This document shows positions 1 to 8,287 of a DNA stretch of 35,721 nucleotides, piece after piece (position 1 is the first letter of the stretch; each line of letters begins with the position of its first letter). Origin of the DNA: Clostridiales bacterium. GTDB lineage: Bacteria; Bacillota; Peptococcia; DRI-13; UBA5745. The stretch is taken from assembly GCA_009777025.1 (NCBI GenBank), contig WRMS01000004.1:1-35721 (forward strand), in the 5' to 3' direction. The position numbers were made by a program, and so were the translations under genes. Under the pieces are notes generated by a model that saw only the letters and a list, made by a program, of their open reading frames with translations, made no database searches and had not been told where the DNA came from.

Positions 1-99
1 TTTAAGCGACTTGATTCTGAACATCTGAAACTCTGGCTTGAAACTGACTATTCCCTTGGAGAGTTATGGAATAAGAATATCTTTGGGGGGAGGCCATAA
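1..99 (+). CDS. C-terminal fragment of a probable AAA-family ATPase (5' end outside window)
   Basis: Frame 1 is open from the first base to a TAA at 97-99. It gives 32 residues ending in LGELWNKNIFGGRP. This tail, with a Leu-Gly-Glu-Leu-Trp core and a terminal Gly-Gly-Arg-Pro, resembles the end of AAA_21/OLD-like ATPases that are commonly encoded just upstream of DUF4276 genes. The next gene starts 3 nt after the stop, so the two are almost certainly co-transcribed. Only the tail is visible: no Walker motifs can be checked, and the identification leans on the neighbour. It is too short for the ORF track. Confidence 0.6.
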   Translation, partial: FKRLDSEHLKLWLETDYSLGELWNKNIFGGRP

Positions 100-102
100 A
101 GC

Positions 103-765
103 ATGAGGCTATATGTTTTGTGTGAAGGGCTAACAGAAGACCGCTTTGTAAAAGAAATCCTCTATCCTGATTTGCAAAGCTTAAATATTTATGCAACGCC
201 GATTATATGCGAAACAAAGCGAACAGCCGGCAAAAAATATACAGGCGGAGTCAGTAAGTACAGCAAAATAAGAAATGAATTGGAAATACTTTGCAAAGCC
301 GACCCAACGGCTTTTGTAACAACGATGTTCGATTACTATAAATTGCCAAATGATACGCCGGGTAAAGGCTCAACCGGTGACATTTACAAAATAGCGCAGG
401 AAATTGAAACTGCTATAAATGCGAATCTTGGAGCGCCCGGAAATCTTCTTCCCTTTATAGTTTTGCATGAATTTGAAGGACTATTGTTTTCTGATGTGAC
501 AGCTTTTCTTGGAGAAGCAAAAGCAGATAGCAAAACTGTTATGGAATTAGAGCGTATAAAAAACAGCTTCCCTTCTCCTGAGCATATCAACGATTCAGAA
601 GAAACTGCGCCGTCAAAGCGCATACTGCGTTTTTTACCTGAATATTCCAAAACACTTAATGGTATCGAGATAGCGAAGAGTATCGGCGTGAACAAGATAG
701 CGGAGGAGTGCCCGCATTTCAAATCATGGCTTGAGAAAATTAGACGCTTACACCCGATGAACTAA
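103..765 (+). CDS. DUF4276 family protein (TOPRIM-like), partner of upstream ATPase
   Basis: The 220-aa protein opens with YVLCEGLTEDRFVKEIL, the glutamate-containing first motif of TOPRIM-like DUF4276 proteins. An acidic strand follows (VTTMFDYYKLPND, about residues 67-79), then a conserved FIVLHEFEGLLFSD block (about 118-131). Family members are putative metal-dependent nucleases or regulators and usually sit next to an AAA ATPase, as here. The ATG lies 3 nt after the ATPase stop, with GGGGGGAGG just upstream inside the previous gene. The base composition is more AT-rich than in the downstream genes, which fits an accessory, possibly transferred, origin. By analogy with OLD- and PARIS-type ATPase+TOPRIM pairs a defence role is possible, but nothing in the window proves it. 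Confidence 0.8.
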   Translation: MRLYVLCEGLTEDRFVKEILYPDLQSLNIYATPIICETKRTAGKKYTGGVSKYSKIRNELEILCKADPTAFVTTMFDYYKLPNDTPGKGSTGDIYKIAQEIETAINANLGAPGNLLPFIVLHEFEGLLFSDVTAFLGEAKADSKTVMELERIKNSFPSPEHINDSEETAPSKRILRFLPEYSKTLNGIEIAKSIGVNKIAEECPHFKSWLEKIRRLHPMN

Positions 766-848
766 CATGAATACTATCAACCGGATGCTGTCAAAGAATA
801 AAAACAGAATTCCGTCATAAGTATTGAACGTATCAAATAACGCCTGCT

Positions 849-881
849 TTGGCAGACAATCGTCGTAGTATATGCTATACT
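849..881 (+). promoter_or_regulatory. Putative promoter of the MFS gene (extended -10)
   Basis: An extended -10, TGC-TATACT, lies at 873-881. A TTGGCA lies at 849-854; its 21-nt spacer to TATACT is long, but it is 16 nt from the overlapping TATGCT. The ATG is about 40 nt downstream. The core TATGCTATA is also seen upstream of rqcH. Confidence 0.35.
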
Positions 882-921
882 GATCATCGAATCGAATAGG
901 AAAGCAGAGGTCGTAGTATCT

Positions 922-2172
922 ATGGAAGAACAGCGCTCGTCTCCCCTGTCGAAAGAACTCAAAGTTTTTTTTGCCATCGTTGCACTCACGGGCTTCGCAA
1001 TGGGGATGAGCGACAACGTCATCTCCAATTTCTTCAAAGACGCCTACGATGTAACTGCCCAGCAGAGAGGGTTTCTGGAGTTTCCGCGGGAAGCGCCGGG
1101 CGTAATTTGTTTTTTGGTCATAGCCCTTACATCCGGTATCGGCGACGTCCGCCTTTCGCTTATCGCAAAACTGCTCTGCATAGCGGGTTCCCTTGCCCTC
1201 GGCCTATTCACGCCTTCTTTTGCCGTCATGTCGATCCTTATTTTTATCAATTCGCTGGGCAACCATATCTATATCCCGCTGCAGGACAGCATTGGACTCT
1301 CGATCATCGGGCAGGCGGATCTCGGTAAGCGCATGGGGCAGTATAGCGCTTTCCGCACCGCTTTCATGATGCTGTCCAGCATCATCGTTTTCCTGGGTTT
1401 CCGATTCGGTTTCTTCAGTTTCAAAACGCAGATCAAGCTTCCTTTCCTTATCGGCGCCGCCGGCTTTACCGGCGTGTTCCTGCTGTATCTATTACTTTAT
1501 TCGAAATACAAAGTCCAAGGGGAAGCCCGGAAAAAGCAATTTCAAATCCTAGTCAGGAAGAAATATACCCTTTACTATATCCTTGCCGTTCTGGCTGGCG
1601 TTCACAGGCAAATTATGGTCGTCTTCGGTCCCTGGGTCCTCATCGAGATCCTGAGCCAACAAGCCGACACACTGGCCTTTCTGGGGATCATTTCTTCCTT
1701 CCTTGGCGCGCTTATTCTGCCGACAATCGGTCGCTGGATCGACCGCTTCGGTACCAAGACGATCCTGCTCGCTGAAGGCTTCACCTTAATATTGGTCTAT
1801 ATCATTTACGGTTTCATGAGCCGTGCATTTACATTGGGAACGCTGGCTAAAGTTGGCCTTCCCGTTTTGCTTATCTCTTCCCTGTTCGTGTTCGAGCGGC
1901 TCACTATGCAGTTTGGTATCGTACGTACAGCCTATTTACGCTCTATAGCGGTCGATCCGGCGGATATCACCCCGACCCTTTCCTTCGGCCTAAGTATGGA
2001 TCATGTGGTGGCAATCTCCTGCGCCTACCTGGGCGGGGTCGCGTGGAATACCTTCGGCCCGCAGTACGTATTCTATATCGCCGCTACGCTTTCAGTTCTA
2101 AACGTTATCGTTGCTGTGTTAATCAAGCCGGCAATCAAAGCTGCTCCCTCAGTGCCTGAGACAGGATCTTGA
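922..2172 (+). CDS. Major facilitator superfamily (MFS) transporter
   Basis: This is a 416-aa, very hydrophobic protein with about 12 predicted membrane segments, the usual MFS length. The N-terminus KVFFAIVALTGFAMGMSDNV followed by RGFLEFPREAPG resembles a clade of clostridial MFS permeases. Charged cytoplasmic segments (YSKYKVQGEARKKQF, about residues 193-207) fall in the central loop between the two six-helix halves, and GRWIDRFGTKTILL resembles the conserved loop 8-9 motif. The substrate cannot be read from the sequence. The gene is monocistronic: it has its own likely promoter and a strong terminator 30 nt after the stop. Confidence 0.85.
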   Translation: MEEQRSSPLSKELKVFFAIVALTGFAMGMSDNVISNFFKDAYDVTAQQRGFLEFPREAPGVICFLVIALTSGIGDVRLSLIAKLLCIAGSLALGLFTPSFAVMSILIFINSLGNHIYIPLQDSIGLSIIGQADLGKRMGQYSAFRTAFMMLSSIIVFLGFRFGFFSFKTQIKLPFLIGAAGFTGVFLLYLLLYSKYKVQGEARKKQFQILVRKKYTLYYILAVLAGVHRQIMVVFGPWVLIEILSQQADTLAFLGIISSFLGALILPTIGRWIDRFGTKTILLAEGFTLILVYIIYGFMSRAFTLGTLAKVGLPVLLISSLFVFERLTMQFGIVRTAYLRSIAVDPADITPTLSFGLSMDHVVAISCAYLGGVAWNTFGPQYVFYIAATLSVLNVIVAVLIKPAIKAAPSVPETGS

Positions 2173-2203
2173 TCCGGAATATCAATCGGCGATCAACACG
2201 AAC

Positions 2204-2236
2204 AAAAAACCGCCCCCTGTGTGGAGCGGTTTTTTT
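2204..2236. terminator. Bidirectional rho-independent terminator
   Basis: AAAAAACCGC (2204-2213) pairs perfectly with GCGGTTTTTT (2226-2235) around a 12-nt loop. T-runs follow on both strands. It lies between the convergent MFS gene and the C39-domain gene and can serve both. Confidence 0.85.
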
Positions 2237-2251
2237 AGTTTCGGTTTGGTT

Positions 2252-2267
2252 GTGGGCGGCAGCCCAC
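2252..2267 (-). repeat. GC-rich 3' hairpin (member of dispersed hairpin family)
   Basis: GTGGGC-ggca-GCCCAC is a perfect 6-bp stem immediately 3' of the minus-strand C39 gene stop (2269). Similar GGGC/GCCC hairpins lie at 10694-10710, 10850-10866, 30799-30813 and 30830-30846. Confidence 0.5.
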
Positions 2268-2268
2268 T

Positions 2269-5049
2269 TTAGGGCAGCGCGACGACCTGGCTTTTGCTTA
2301 TGCCCCCGTTTTCGTTGATGTACTCGATATAGGCATAGTACGTCTTGCCGTTAACCAGGCCCCGGATATGGACGCCGTTTGCATTATAGTTCACATTGGT
2401 GTAGGGCTTGAAAGAGCCCCGCGTTCCTGTTTCGGAAAGATAGGTCGTATAGCCCTTCCCGTTCGCGGAGCGAATCATAAAGTTCAGATTGGCCTGGTTG
2501 TTGCCCGGAACAATATCGGTAACAAAGATATCTGCTTTACTGCTGATTGTGACAAGTATTGTCGCCATCTCCGAACCACAGCGTACACGCAGCGTCATAG
2601 TCGCGTGTCCCTGCATGCTGCAATCCACGTCGGAATCTGAATCCTGCAGGACCGCCGCATCATCCAGCGTGTAGTCTAAGCCGGCTGTATAGCCTTGGTC
2701 AAGCAGAAAAGCTTTGACTGCCGTTAGGAAAGACGCCGAACCCCCGATCGTATCCGCATTGGGAATAAGGATTGGCGCGCTGAGCAGGCTAAGAATATCC
2801 GACAGCGTTTCTTTCGGTGCGGTCGCCGGACGCGCGGGGATCTCCGTGTCGATAAGATAAGGGATCAGGAATACTTCATCTCCGCGCGCATCGAAATCGG
2901 CAACCCATCCGTAGACCAGACGTTCGAAGCTTTCCAGATAGTACCCGTCCTGGTTATGGTCGGTGGTATCATAGGGATCCGCCAGGATCAGCACGTCGTC
3001 AGGGGTTTCTTCCGTACCCAGGTCATCATAGCCGATGACGACTTGCCAATGCCCGCCCCACTCGTTCCATCCGATCAATACGGGATAGCCAAGGCTCAGG
3101 TAGTAGGGGATCAGGCCGTCGTCCGCGGCGCCGTCTTCCAGATAGTGATCCACGCCTTCTTCGTCTGTGATACAGCCCTCAATCAGGTCGTCCGTACTCA
3201 GGTACGCCCATTTCTTCAACGTATCCCATTCGTTGGCGGCGGCGATAGCTTGGAGGTAAAGCTCGTCTTCATTTAAACTATCGAAGATTTGCATCATATC
3301 GTCCAGCGTGGTTGCGCCGGGCGCTTGACGGCCTTCCCCCCGAAGAAGGGCCAGGTTGATCTCGCTAAGGCTGTCGTCCATAAGATCCGCCGGATCGAGT
3401 TCATATCTGCCGGCGACCTGCATCAGGAGCGTGTCGTCAACGGCGTTCAACAGTTTCGGGAGTCCCGGATTGGCGTCAAACCAATCGATTGCCATGAGGG
3501 CCGAAGTCAAGCCGCAGGTCCACTCGGTGGTCTGCTGCCGTGTCTTGAAGTTCTCCAGAATGATCAGTTCCCCGTCGCCGACTGGACTTTCGCCATTCTT
3601 CCACTGATAGAAATCATAATGCGCGTAATACGGAGACAGATTGACGAAATCATTGGGTACCCGCTCGTAACCGCCGGTAGCCGCGCCGGCAAGCCCATTG
3701 TCGCCGCGCCAGGGCGTCGCGGGATAATAGCGTTCCAAATCCGCCGCCGCACGACCGTAATCCAGCTTCATCCCATCGCCGGCGTCGCCGTCGTAGCCTT
3801 CTTTATAAGCGGTGATTCCTTCTCCCGTCTCCGCCTCATATACCCAATCCAAAGGAACAGCCGCGAGAAAGACGCCATGATCAAAGTCGGGATCAAAGCC
3901 GGCGCTCCAGTCAAAAACAAAACGCTCAAGAGACTGCACATTGTATCCGTCATTGTAGTGATCCGTCGTATCGTAAGGATCCGCCAGGATCAGCACGTGA
4001 TCCTTCGTGTCCTCCGATCCCCTATCATCATAGCCGATAATGACTTGCCAATGACCGCCGAAGCTATTCCAGCCGATCAAAATCGGAATGCCGCGGGACA
4101 ATAGTTCTTGAAATAGCGAGCCATCCATCAGCTCTTCCACCGACATCAGGTTTTGCCGTTCATCCGAAGGCTCTGTCTCTTCCTCCGCCTCTTCTTCTTC
4201 CTCTTCCGCCTCCGCCGGCGTAAGGAAGTCATAACTGGAGAGGATCTCCCATTCGCCCCATTCGCCGATACCCGCGGCATGGAGTGCGGTTAATCCATCA
4301 AATATGTTGATCATCTGCTGAAGATTCGTCGCGCCGGTCTGCCTAGGATGCTGGCGTAAAGACGACAGGTCCTGTTCGTTCAAATCGCCCCGAAGGCCAA
4401 ACCAGTCCAGCACCATCAGCGCCGATGTGGGGCCGCAGGTCCAGCCGGTAGCCTGCTGGGTCGTCCGAAATCCTTTCAGCATGGTCAGGCTTCCCCCGGA
4501 GGCGCTGTTATAGTAATCATGAAGCGGCCAATAGGTGCTGTCTTCCAGATCGCCATACGCAAGGATGTTGCTGTAATCCACAGTGGCGCCGTCAGCCCCA
4601 TATTCTTCCAGCAGTCTTTGTCCAAAGGGGATACGCCATTCATAGGCGCCGGAAAACACGCCCTCGTCGTCGATGTCGTCGTCCCAGTGCATGTCGCTAT
4701 CCCAGTAAGTTTTACTGTCCTCCCAGGATACGATCCGCAGTTCATCAGCGTTGCTGTCGCCTGTCGTTTCCCAGATCTGAACAAAGTTGCCAACGATAGT
4801 CTTCGCCGTCGCTTCCACGGCTTCAAAGTTCCCGGTTTTGCTGTTCCAAAGAAATGCGGACAAATTCTTACTGACCGGAATGTTATTTATCCTTTCGCCG
4901 TCAAAGGCGCCGACAAGCGTAAAACTTTTCAGTATGCGTCTCTCCGGTATAGGTTCCGCCTGACCTGCCGTAACGGGCGCAGCAAATAAGCTCAATACAA
5001 AGAGCAGCGCCAGAAGTAGAGAAGCTGATTTTTTCATTTTGACAATCAT
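2269..5049 (-). CDS. Secreted protein with two tandem C39-like (papain-fold) peptidase domains
   Basis: The start is set at ATG 5049 (MIVKMKKSAS), which follows AAAGGGGG with 7-nt spacing; the 26 extra track residues have no ribosome binding site. The protein is 926 aa. A signal peptide (KK, then LLLALLFVLSLFAAPVTAG) covers about residues 5-29. Two similar modules follow. Each has a TTQQ/TRQQ segment ending in WTCGPTSALM or WTCGLTSALM (Cys205, Cys512), then GWNSFGGHWQVIIGYDD or GWNEWGGHWQVVIGYDD (His333, His667), then LADPYDTTDH (Asp357, Asp691). This is the Cys-His-Asp pattern of Peptidase_C39-like domains. An acidic Glu-rich stretch lies at about 280-297 in module 1. The C-terminal ~90 residues look like a fibronectin-type beta domain. 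There is no LPXTG motif. Substrate and processing are unknown; it may be a peptidase or a peptide-binding relative. It has its own promoter at 5099-5127. Confidence 0.75.
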   Translation of the reverse strand: MIVKMKKSASLLLALLFVLSLFAAPVTAGQAEPIPERRILKSFTLVGAFDGERINNIPVSKNLSAFLWNSKTGNFEAVEATAKTIVGNFVQIWETTGDSNADELRIVSWEDSKTYWDSDMHWDDDIDDEGVFSGAYEWRIPFGQRLLEEYGADGATVDYSNILAYGDLEDSTYWPLHDYYNSASGGSLTMLKGFRTTQQATGWTCGPTSALMVLDWFGLRGDLNEQDLSSLRQHPRQTGATNLQQMINIFDGLTALHAAGIGEWGEWEILSSYDFLTPAEAEEEEEEAEEETEPSDERQNLMSVEELMDGSLFQELLSRGIPILIGWNSFGGHWQVIIGYDDRGSEDTKDHVLILADPYDTTDHYNDGYNVQSLERFVFDWSAGFDPDFDHGVFLAAVPLDWVYEAETGEGITAYKEGYDGDAGDGMKLDYGRAAADLERYYPATPWRGDNGLAGAATGGYERVPNDFVNLSPYYAHYDFYQWKNGESPVGDGELIILENFKTRQQTTEWTCGLTSALMAIDWFDANPGLPKLLNAVDDTLLMQVAGRYELDPADLMDDSLSEINLALLRGEGRQAPGATTLDDMMQIFDSLNEDELYLQAIAAANEWDTLKKWAYLSTDDLIEGCITDEEGVDHYLEDGAADDGLIPYYLSLGYPVLIGWNEWGGHWQVVIGYDDLGTEETPDDVLILADPYDTTDHNQDGYYLESFERLVYGWVADFDARGDEVFLIPYLIDTEIPARPATAPKETLSDILSLLSAPILIPNADTIGGSASFLTAVKAFLLDQGYTAGLDYTLDDAAVLQDSDSDVDCSMQGHATMTLRVRCGSEMATILVTISSKADIFVTDIVPGNNQANLNFMIRSANGKGYTTYLSETGTRGSFKPYTNVNYNANGVHIRGLVNGKTYYAYIEYINENGGISKSQVVALP

Positions 5050-5098
5050 GATCAATCCCCCTTTATTGGAATGGGTTCTCCCGTGAGATATCCTCATT

Positions 5099-5127
5099 AC
5101 TATAACAGGGGGACTGCGTATTGGCAA
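5099..5127 (-). promoter_or_regulatory. Sigma-A-type promoter of the tandem C39-domain gene
   Basis: On the minus strand, TTGCCA (5127-5122) is followed after exactly 17 nt by TATAGT (5104-5099), about 50 nt upstream of the AAAGGGGG/ATG start at 5049. Confidence 0.6.
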
Positions 5128-5159
5128 CCATAAATTCAGTAATGCTTTCCCGTTTTACT

Positions 5160-6152
5160 TTACTTGAAGAACTCCTTGCTCAGGGCCTGAATCTCCTCAG
5201 TCAGCGTATCGTATATCCCGGGATAGGTGGTACCCGGGCCGCCCATGGTAAAGCCGGGGATAAGGTAATGCTTCCCGGATTTCTCCACTAGCTCTCGCAG
5301 TGTACTTCGCAGGGCTTCGTGAGACCAGTCTTCCTTATCAAACTTTCCGTTGTCTATGCCGCCGTGGAAGGAGATTTTTCCGCCATACTTCCGAATGAGC
5401 TCGGGGATGTTGTTTTCTGAAACCGCACCCTGATAGACGTCGATTCCCATTTCAATCATATACGGCACAAGGTTCGCGGCATAGGAATCGCTGTGGTGAA
5501 CGATGACTTGCACACCGTTTTGTTTCCAGAAGCCATACACTCTTTGATAAGCGGGAACCAGAAATTCCGCAAAGGTTTCCGGCGCGAGGAAAGATCGGGT
5601 CTGCGTCCCCCAATCGTCATGGTGGAACAAAGCGTCCGGATGCTGGTGCGCAACGATTTCCTTCGCAAGCTCGATCTCCCAGTCCGCGATATAGTCGATC
5701 ATTTCCCGTATAAATTCCGGCTCTTCATGGAAATTCGCCAGGCAATCCGTCATACCCATCAGGTAATGCAAGCGCTCAAATATACCCGGCGCCGCCATAG
5801 CGGTAGCAAAGTATTCCTTCCGGTCCACTGCCGCCATATCGTCAACGTAACGCGCCCATTCCTCCTCGGAGAAGGAGTGGGGATCAGGGGCTATGATCGT
5901 CTCCCTCCATTTGCTTATATCTTTTACCACCAGCTTATCCGGCGTATGTACCGGAAAGGGCGCTACCACATGTTCCGGCCAGGAATACGTCACGCCCCAG
6001 TCATTGACCATCGTACCGCCTTTGGGACAGGTTCCCGATCTCCCCCTGCTTACCGGGTTGGAGACAAGCTTCATATACTCATACTGATTGACAAAACGGT
6101 CAGGGTCCCCGCCGCGGATCGTTTCCAATAAGTTTTGTCTGATGGTCAACAT
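5160..6152 (-). CDS. Uroporphyrinogen decarboxylase (URO-D) superfamily protein, probable methyltransferase-type
   Basis: The start is set at MLTIRQNLLE (6152), which follows AAAGGA at 8-nt spacing; the track ORF is 17 residues longer. At 330 aa it has the length of the URO-D fold. Motifs include FHHDDWGTQT, VIVHHSDSYAANLVPYMIEMG, VYQGAVSENN and ISFHGGIDNG, matching the second half of the MtaA/CmuA/URO-D superfamily. The RQAGR motif of true HemE near the N-terminus is absent, and no other haem genes are near, so haem synthesis is unlikely. Related proteins transfer methyl groups to or from corrinoids or CoM; the His residues in HHSDS could bind zinc. No corrinoid protein is encoded nearby. 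It follows the pilus operon by 53 nt and may be read from it. The substrate is unknown. Confidence 0.75.
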   Translation of the reverse strand: MLTIRQNLLETIRGGDPDRFVNQYEYMKLVSNPVSRGRSGTCPKGGTMVNDWGVTYSWPEHVVAPFPVHTPDKLVVKDISKWRETIIAPDPHSFSEEEWARYVDDMAAVDRKEYFATAMAAPGIFERLHYLMGMTDCLANFHEEPEFIREMIDYIADWEIELAKEIVAHQHPDALFHHDDWGTQTRSFLAPETFAEFLVPAYQRVYGFWKQNGVQVIVHHSDSYAANLVPYMIEMGIDVYQGAVSENNIPELIRKYGGKISFHGGIDNGKFDKEDWSHEALRSTLRELVEKSGKHYLIPGFTMGGPGTTYPGIYDTLTEEIQALSKEFFK

Positions 6153-6205
6153 GCCAATCATCCTTTCTTCTTCCTCTGCCACAAAGATACCACTACTGAT
6201 CAATG

Positions 6206-6676
6206 CTACAAATTCAAGCGTTCCCTAACCATGGATAACAGTTCCAGATCGCTGTTAAACGCTTTCCGTGGCGAGCCGTCCAGCCAGTCCAGAAACCCTT
6301 GCCAGGAGGTATTCTGGCGGGTTATCACATTCAGCGCAAACGTCGCGATCTTCCCCCTGGCTTGATTCACTTCTTCTTCCGTCATATTGCCGGTTTTGCT
6401 TTCGACTTCCGCCTCCTCTTCGTACGCTTCTTCCTCTTTCTCCGGGGCAGAGGAAATCGCTTTGTGATCCGTCTTTCTAAAGCTTCGTTTTTTTTGGAAA
6501 GCCCGGGGGAAATCCTGCCTGTCCAACAGGTCTTCTATTTGCAGCAAAAGATTTGCCGCATCATGAAAATAAATCGGTTCTTTCAATCGTCGGCTATAAA
6601 CATAACCCGCGATCTCGCCTTCTTCATGTTCGTCAATGGTTACTCTCAAAAACGCCATATAATGATTCAATTTCAT
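6206..6676 (-). CDS. Uncharacterised protein encoded after pilT
   Basis: This is a 156-aa soluble protein without signal peptide or membrane helix. The N-terminal ~65 residues (MKLNHYMAFLRVTIDEHEEG, then YSRRLKEPIYFHD and LLLQIEDLLDRQDFPRAFQK) form a compact conserved-looking domain. An acidic linker rich in Glu (about 78-95) follows, then a helical C-terminus (FALNVITRQNTSWQGFLDWL). It starts 27 nt after pilT with AGGGGAG upstream, so it is in the pilus operon. Similar small proteins may accompany clostridial pilus genes (from memory, not searched). A cytoplasmic accessory or regulatory role for the PilT motor is a guess. Confidence 0.7.
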   Translation of the reverse strand: MKLNHYMAFLRVTIDEHEEGEIAGYVYSRRLKEPIYFHDAANLLLQIEDLLDRQDFPRAFQKKRSFRKTDHKAISSAPEKEEEAYEEEAEVESKTGNMTEEEVNQARGKIATFALNVITRQNTSWQGFLDWLDGSPRKAFNSDLELLSMVRERLNL

Positions 6677-6703
6677 GATTGCTCCCCTGCTCCCTTCATT
6701 TTT

Positions 6704-7771
6704 TTATTTTAGAGCCTGCAGTCGCTTCAGCATCTGGTCGCTGTTGGTGCTGTAGTTGATCGCCGCCTCTTCTGTAATTTTACCATCCCGCGCCAGGTTA
6801 AGCAAATAGGTGTCCATACTGATCATCCCTTCGGATGCGGAAGAGAATATGACGCTGTCGATTTGATGCGCTTTCGATTCGCGAATCAGATTTCTGATCG
6901 CGTTGTTGGCAATCATCACCTCGAAAGCGGGTATTACGCCGCCTTCTTTAGCCGGTATGAGCTGCTGGGAAACCACGCCTTGCAAAACCATGCCCAATTG
7001 CACCCGGATCTGTTGCTGCTGTGTCGAGGGAAAACTGTCGATGATCCTGTCTATGGTATTGGCTGCGCCGACGGTATGCAGCGTGGATATTAACAGGTGA
7101 CCGGTTTCCGCGGCGGTAATCGCTGTTTTAATTGTCTCATAGTCGCGCATTTCTCCCAGCAGAATGACGTCCGGCGCCTGGCGAAGCACAGCGCGAAGAG
7201 CAGCTTCATAGGTAGTGGTATCGCTGGACAACTCCCGCTGGGTGACCACGCTTCTGTCATGCCGGTGGAGAAACTCGATGGGATCCTCGATCGTGATGAT
7301 ATGGGCGCTGCGATTATGATTGATCGCGTCAATCAAACAGGCAAGCGTGGTCGATTTGCCGCTGCCCGCAGGCCCCGTCACCAGGACCATCCCCTTTGTA
7401 AAACTGGCAAAGTTCATGACGGTTTCCGGAATCCCCAGCACATCATGGCTTGGCATTTCGAAGGAAACCATCCGGATAACCGCCGCCAGAGAACCTCTTT
7501 GCTTAAAAGTATTTACACGAAAGCGGCTCAAATGGGGCAGTGAAAAAGAAAAATCGTCGTCTCCATTCTCCAGCAGCAGATTCATATTTCGCTTTCCCGC
7601 CAGGTTATAGATTCCTTCAATCAATTGATAGATCGTCTCCGGAAGCAGCCTTTCCGTCTCTTCTCTGAAAATGACGCCATTGCACTTGTAAGCCACCGGC
7701 AGACCGGCGATCAACAGGATGTCTGAAGCGCCGTGCTCCATCGCCTTTGATAAAACATCAACGGCTTCCAT
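6704..7771 (-). CDS. pilT: PilT-type twitching/retraction ATPase
   Basis: The 355-aa protein has the full PilT layout. An N-terminal PAS-like domain begins EAVDVLSKAMEHGASDILL. The Walker A motif GPAGSGKST lies at about 133-141, an Asp box IEDPIEF at 161-167, Walker B VILLGEMRD at 202-210 and a His box STLHTVGA at 229-236. The PilT signature AIRNLIRE lies at 291-298, which separates retraction ATPases from PilB/GspE. Family members are hexameric ATPases that depolymerise type IV pili at the inner face of the membrane. The start is ATG 7771, preceded by AAAGGAGTG. It follows the minor-pilin genes by 42 nt. No assembly ATPase is in the window. Confidence 0.93.
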   Translation of the reverse strand: MEAVDVLSKAMEHGASDILLIAGLPVAYKCNGVIFREETERLLPETIYQLIEGIYNLAGKRNMNLLLENGDDDFSFSLPHLSRFRVNTFKQRGSLAAVIRMVSFEMPSHDVLGIPETVMNFASFTKGMVLVTGPAGSGKSTTLACLIDAINHNRSAHIITIEDPIEFLHRHDRSVVTQRELSSDTTTYEAALRAVLRQAPDVILLGEMRDYETIKTAITAAETGHLLISTLHTVGAANTIDRIIDSFPSTQQQQIRVQLGMVLQGVVSQQLIPAKEGGVIPAFEVMIANNAIRNLIRESKAHQIDSVIFSSASEGMISMDTYLLNLARDGKITEEAAINYSTNSDQMLKRLQALK

Positions 7772-7813
7772 GTTTCACTCCTTTTCGGATAAATATCGAG
7801 GTTAATGGATAGA

Positions 7814-8287
7814 TCAAAACAGCAATAAGGGTAAATACGCGATATCCGCTTCATCCTGCTGAGGAGGTATCAGCTGCCATTGTCTGATGCGCCAGCGGGA
7901 AGCGCCGCCGCCGGGATGAATCGATACTTCTACCTTGAGACAGGCCCCCTGCTGCAGCGGAATATCCGCTTCAATACGTATGCCGGCGCCATCCTCCGCC
8001 GTGATCAGCCCATACTCCGCCGTTAAGCTTTCACCGAAGGAGAGGATACTCGGCCGGCTCTCGCCGGGCGGCCACATTTCCTCCGCCATCTGCATGAGCG
8101 TATAGGCTTTGTTTTCCGCTTCATAGTATGCGGAGATGTATCGGGAATTCTTTTCGCTCAGCCTGAGATCAGCCTGAGCGGAGCTTAACGCCAGCACAGA
8201 AAATAAGGTTAAGCATAAAATAAGCAGCACTGTAAGCAGCGTAACGCCGCCTATCCCAAACAGCGGACTGCTACTGTTTTCACTCAT
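7814..8287 (-). CDS. Minor pilin-like / GspK-ComGG-like anchored protein
   Basis: This is a 157-aa protein with one N-terminal membrane helix (about residues 11-34: FGIGGVTLLTVLLILCLTLF) and a soluble C-terminus. The segment GIGG-VTLLT has the Gly(-1) of a prepilin cleavage site but Thr instead of Glu at +5, like GspK-type tip pseudopilins. The alpha-helical continuation (SEKNSRYISAYYEAENKAYTL) is typical of PilX/ComGG/GspK N-termini. The start overlaps the stop of the preceding gene by 4 nt (ATGA), indicating translational coupling. The family is not certain; a role in pilus tip priming is inferred from position and topology. Confidence 0.65.
   Translation of the reverse strand: MSENSSSPLFGIGGVTLLTVLLILCLTLFSVLALSSAQADLRLSEKNSRYISAYYEAENKAYTLMQMAEEMWPPGESRPSILSFGESLTAEYGLITAEDGAGIRIEADIPLQQGACLKVEVSIHPGGGASRWRIRQWQLIPPQQDEADIAYLPLLLF

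Noticed and set aside
3289-4104. 271-aa + strand ORF inside the C39 gene
   Set aside because: It lies fully antisense to the conserved tandem modules and its repeated segments mirror the duplication in the real gene.
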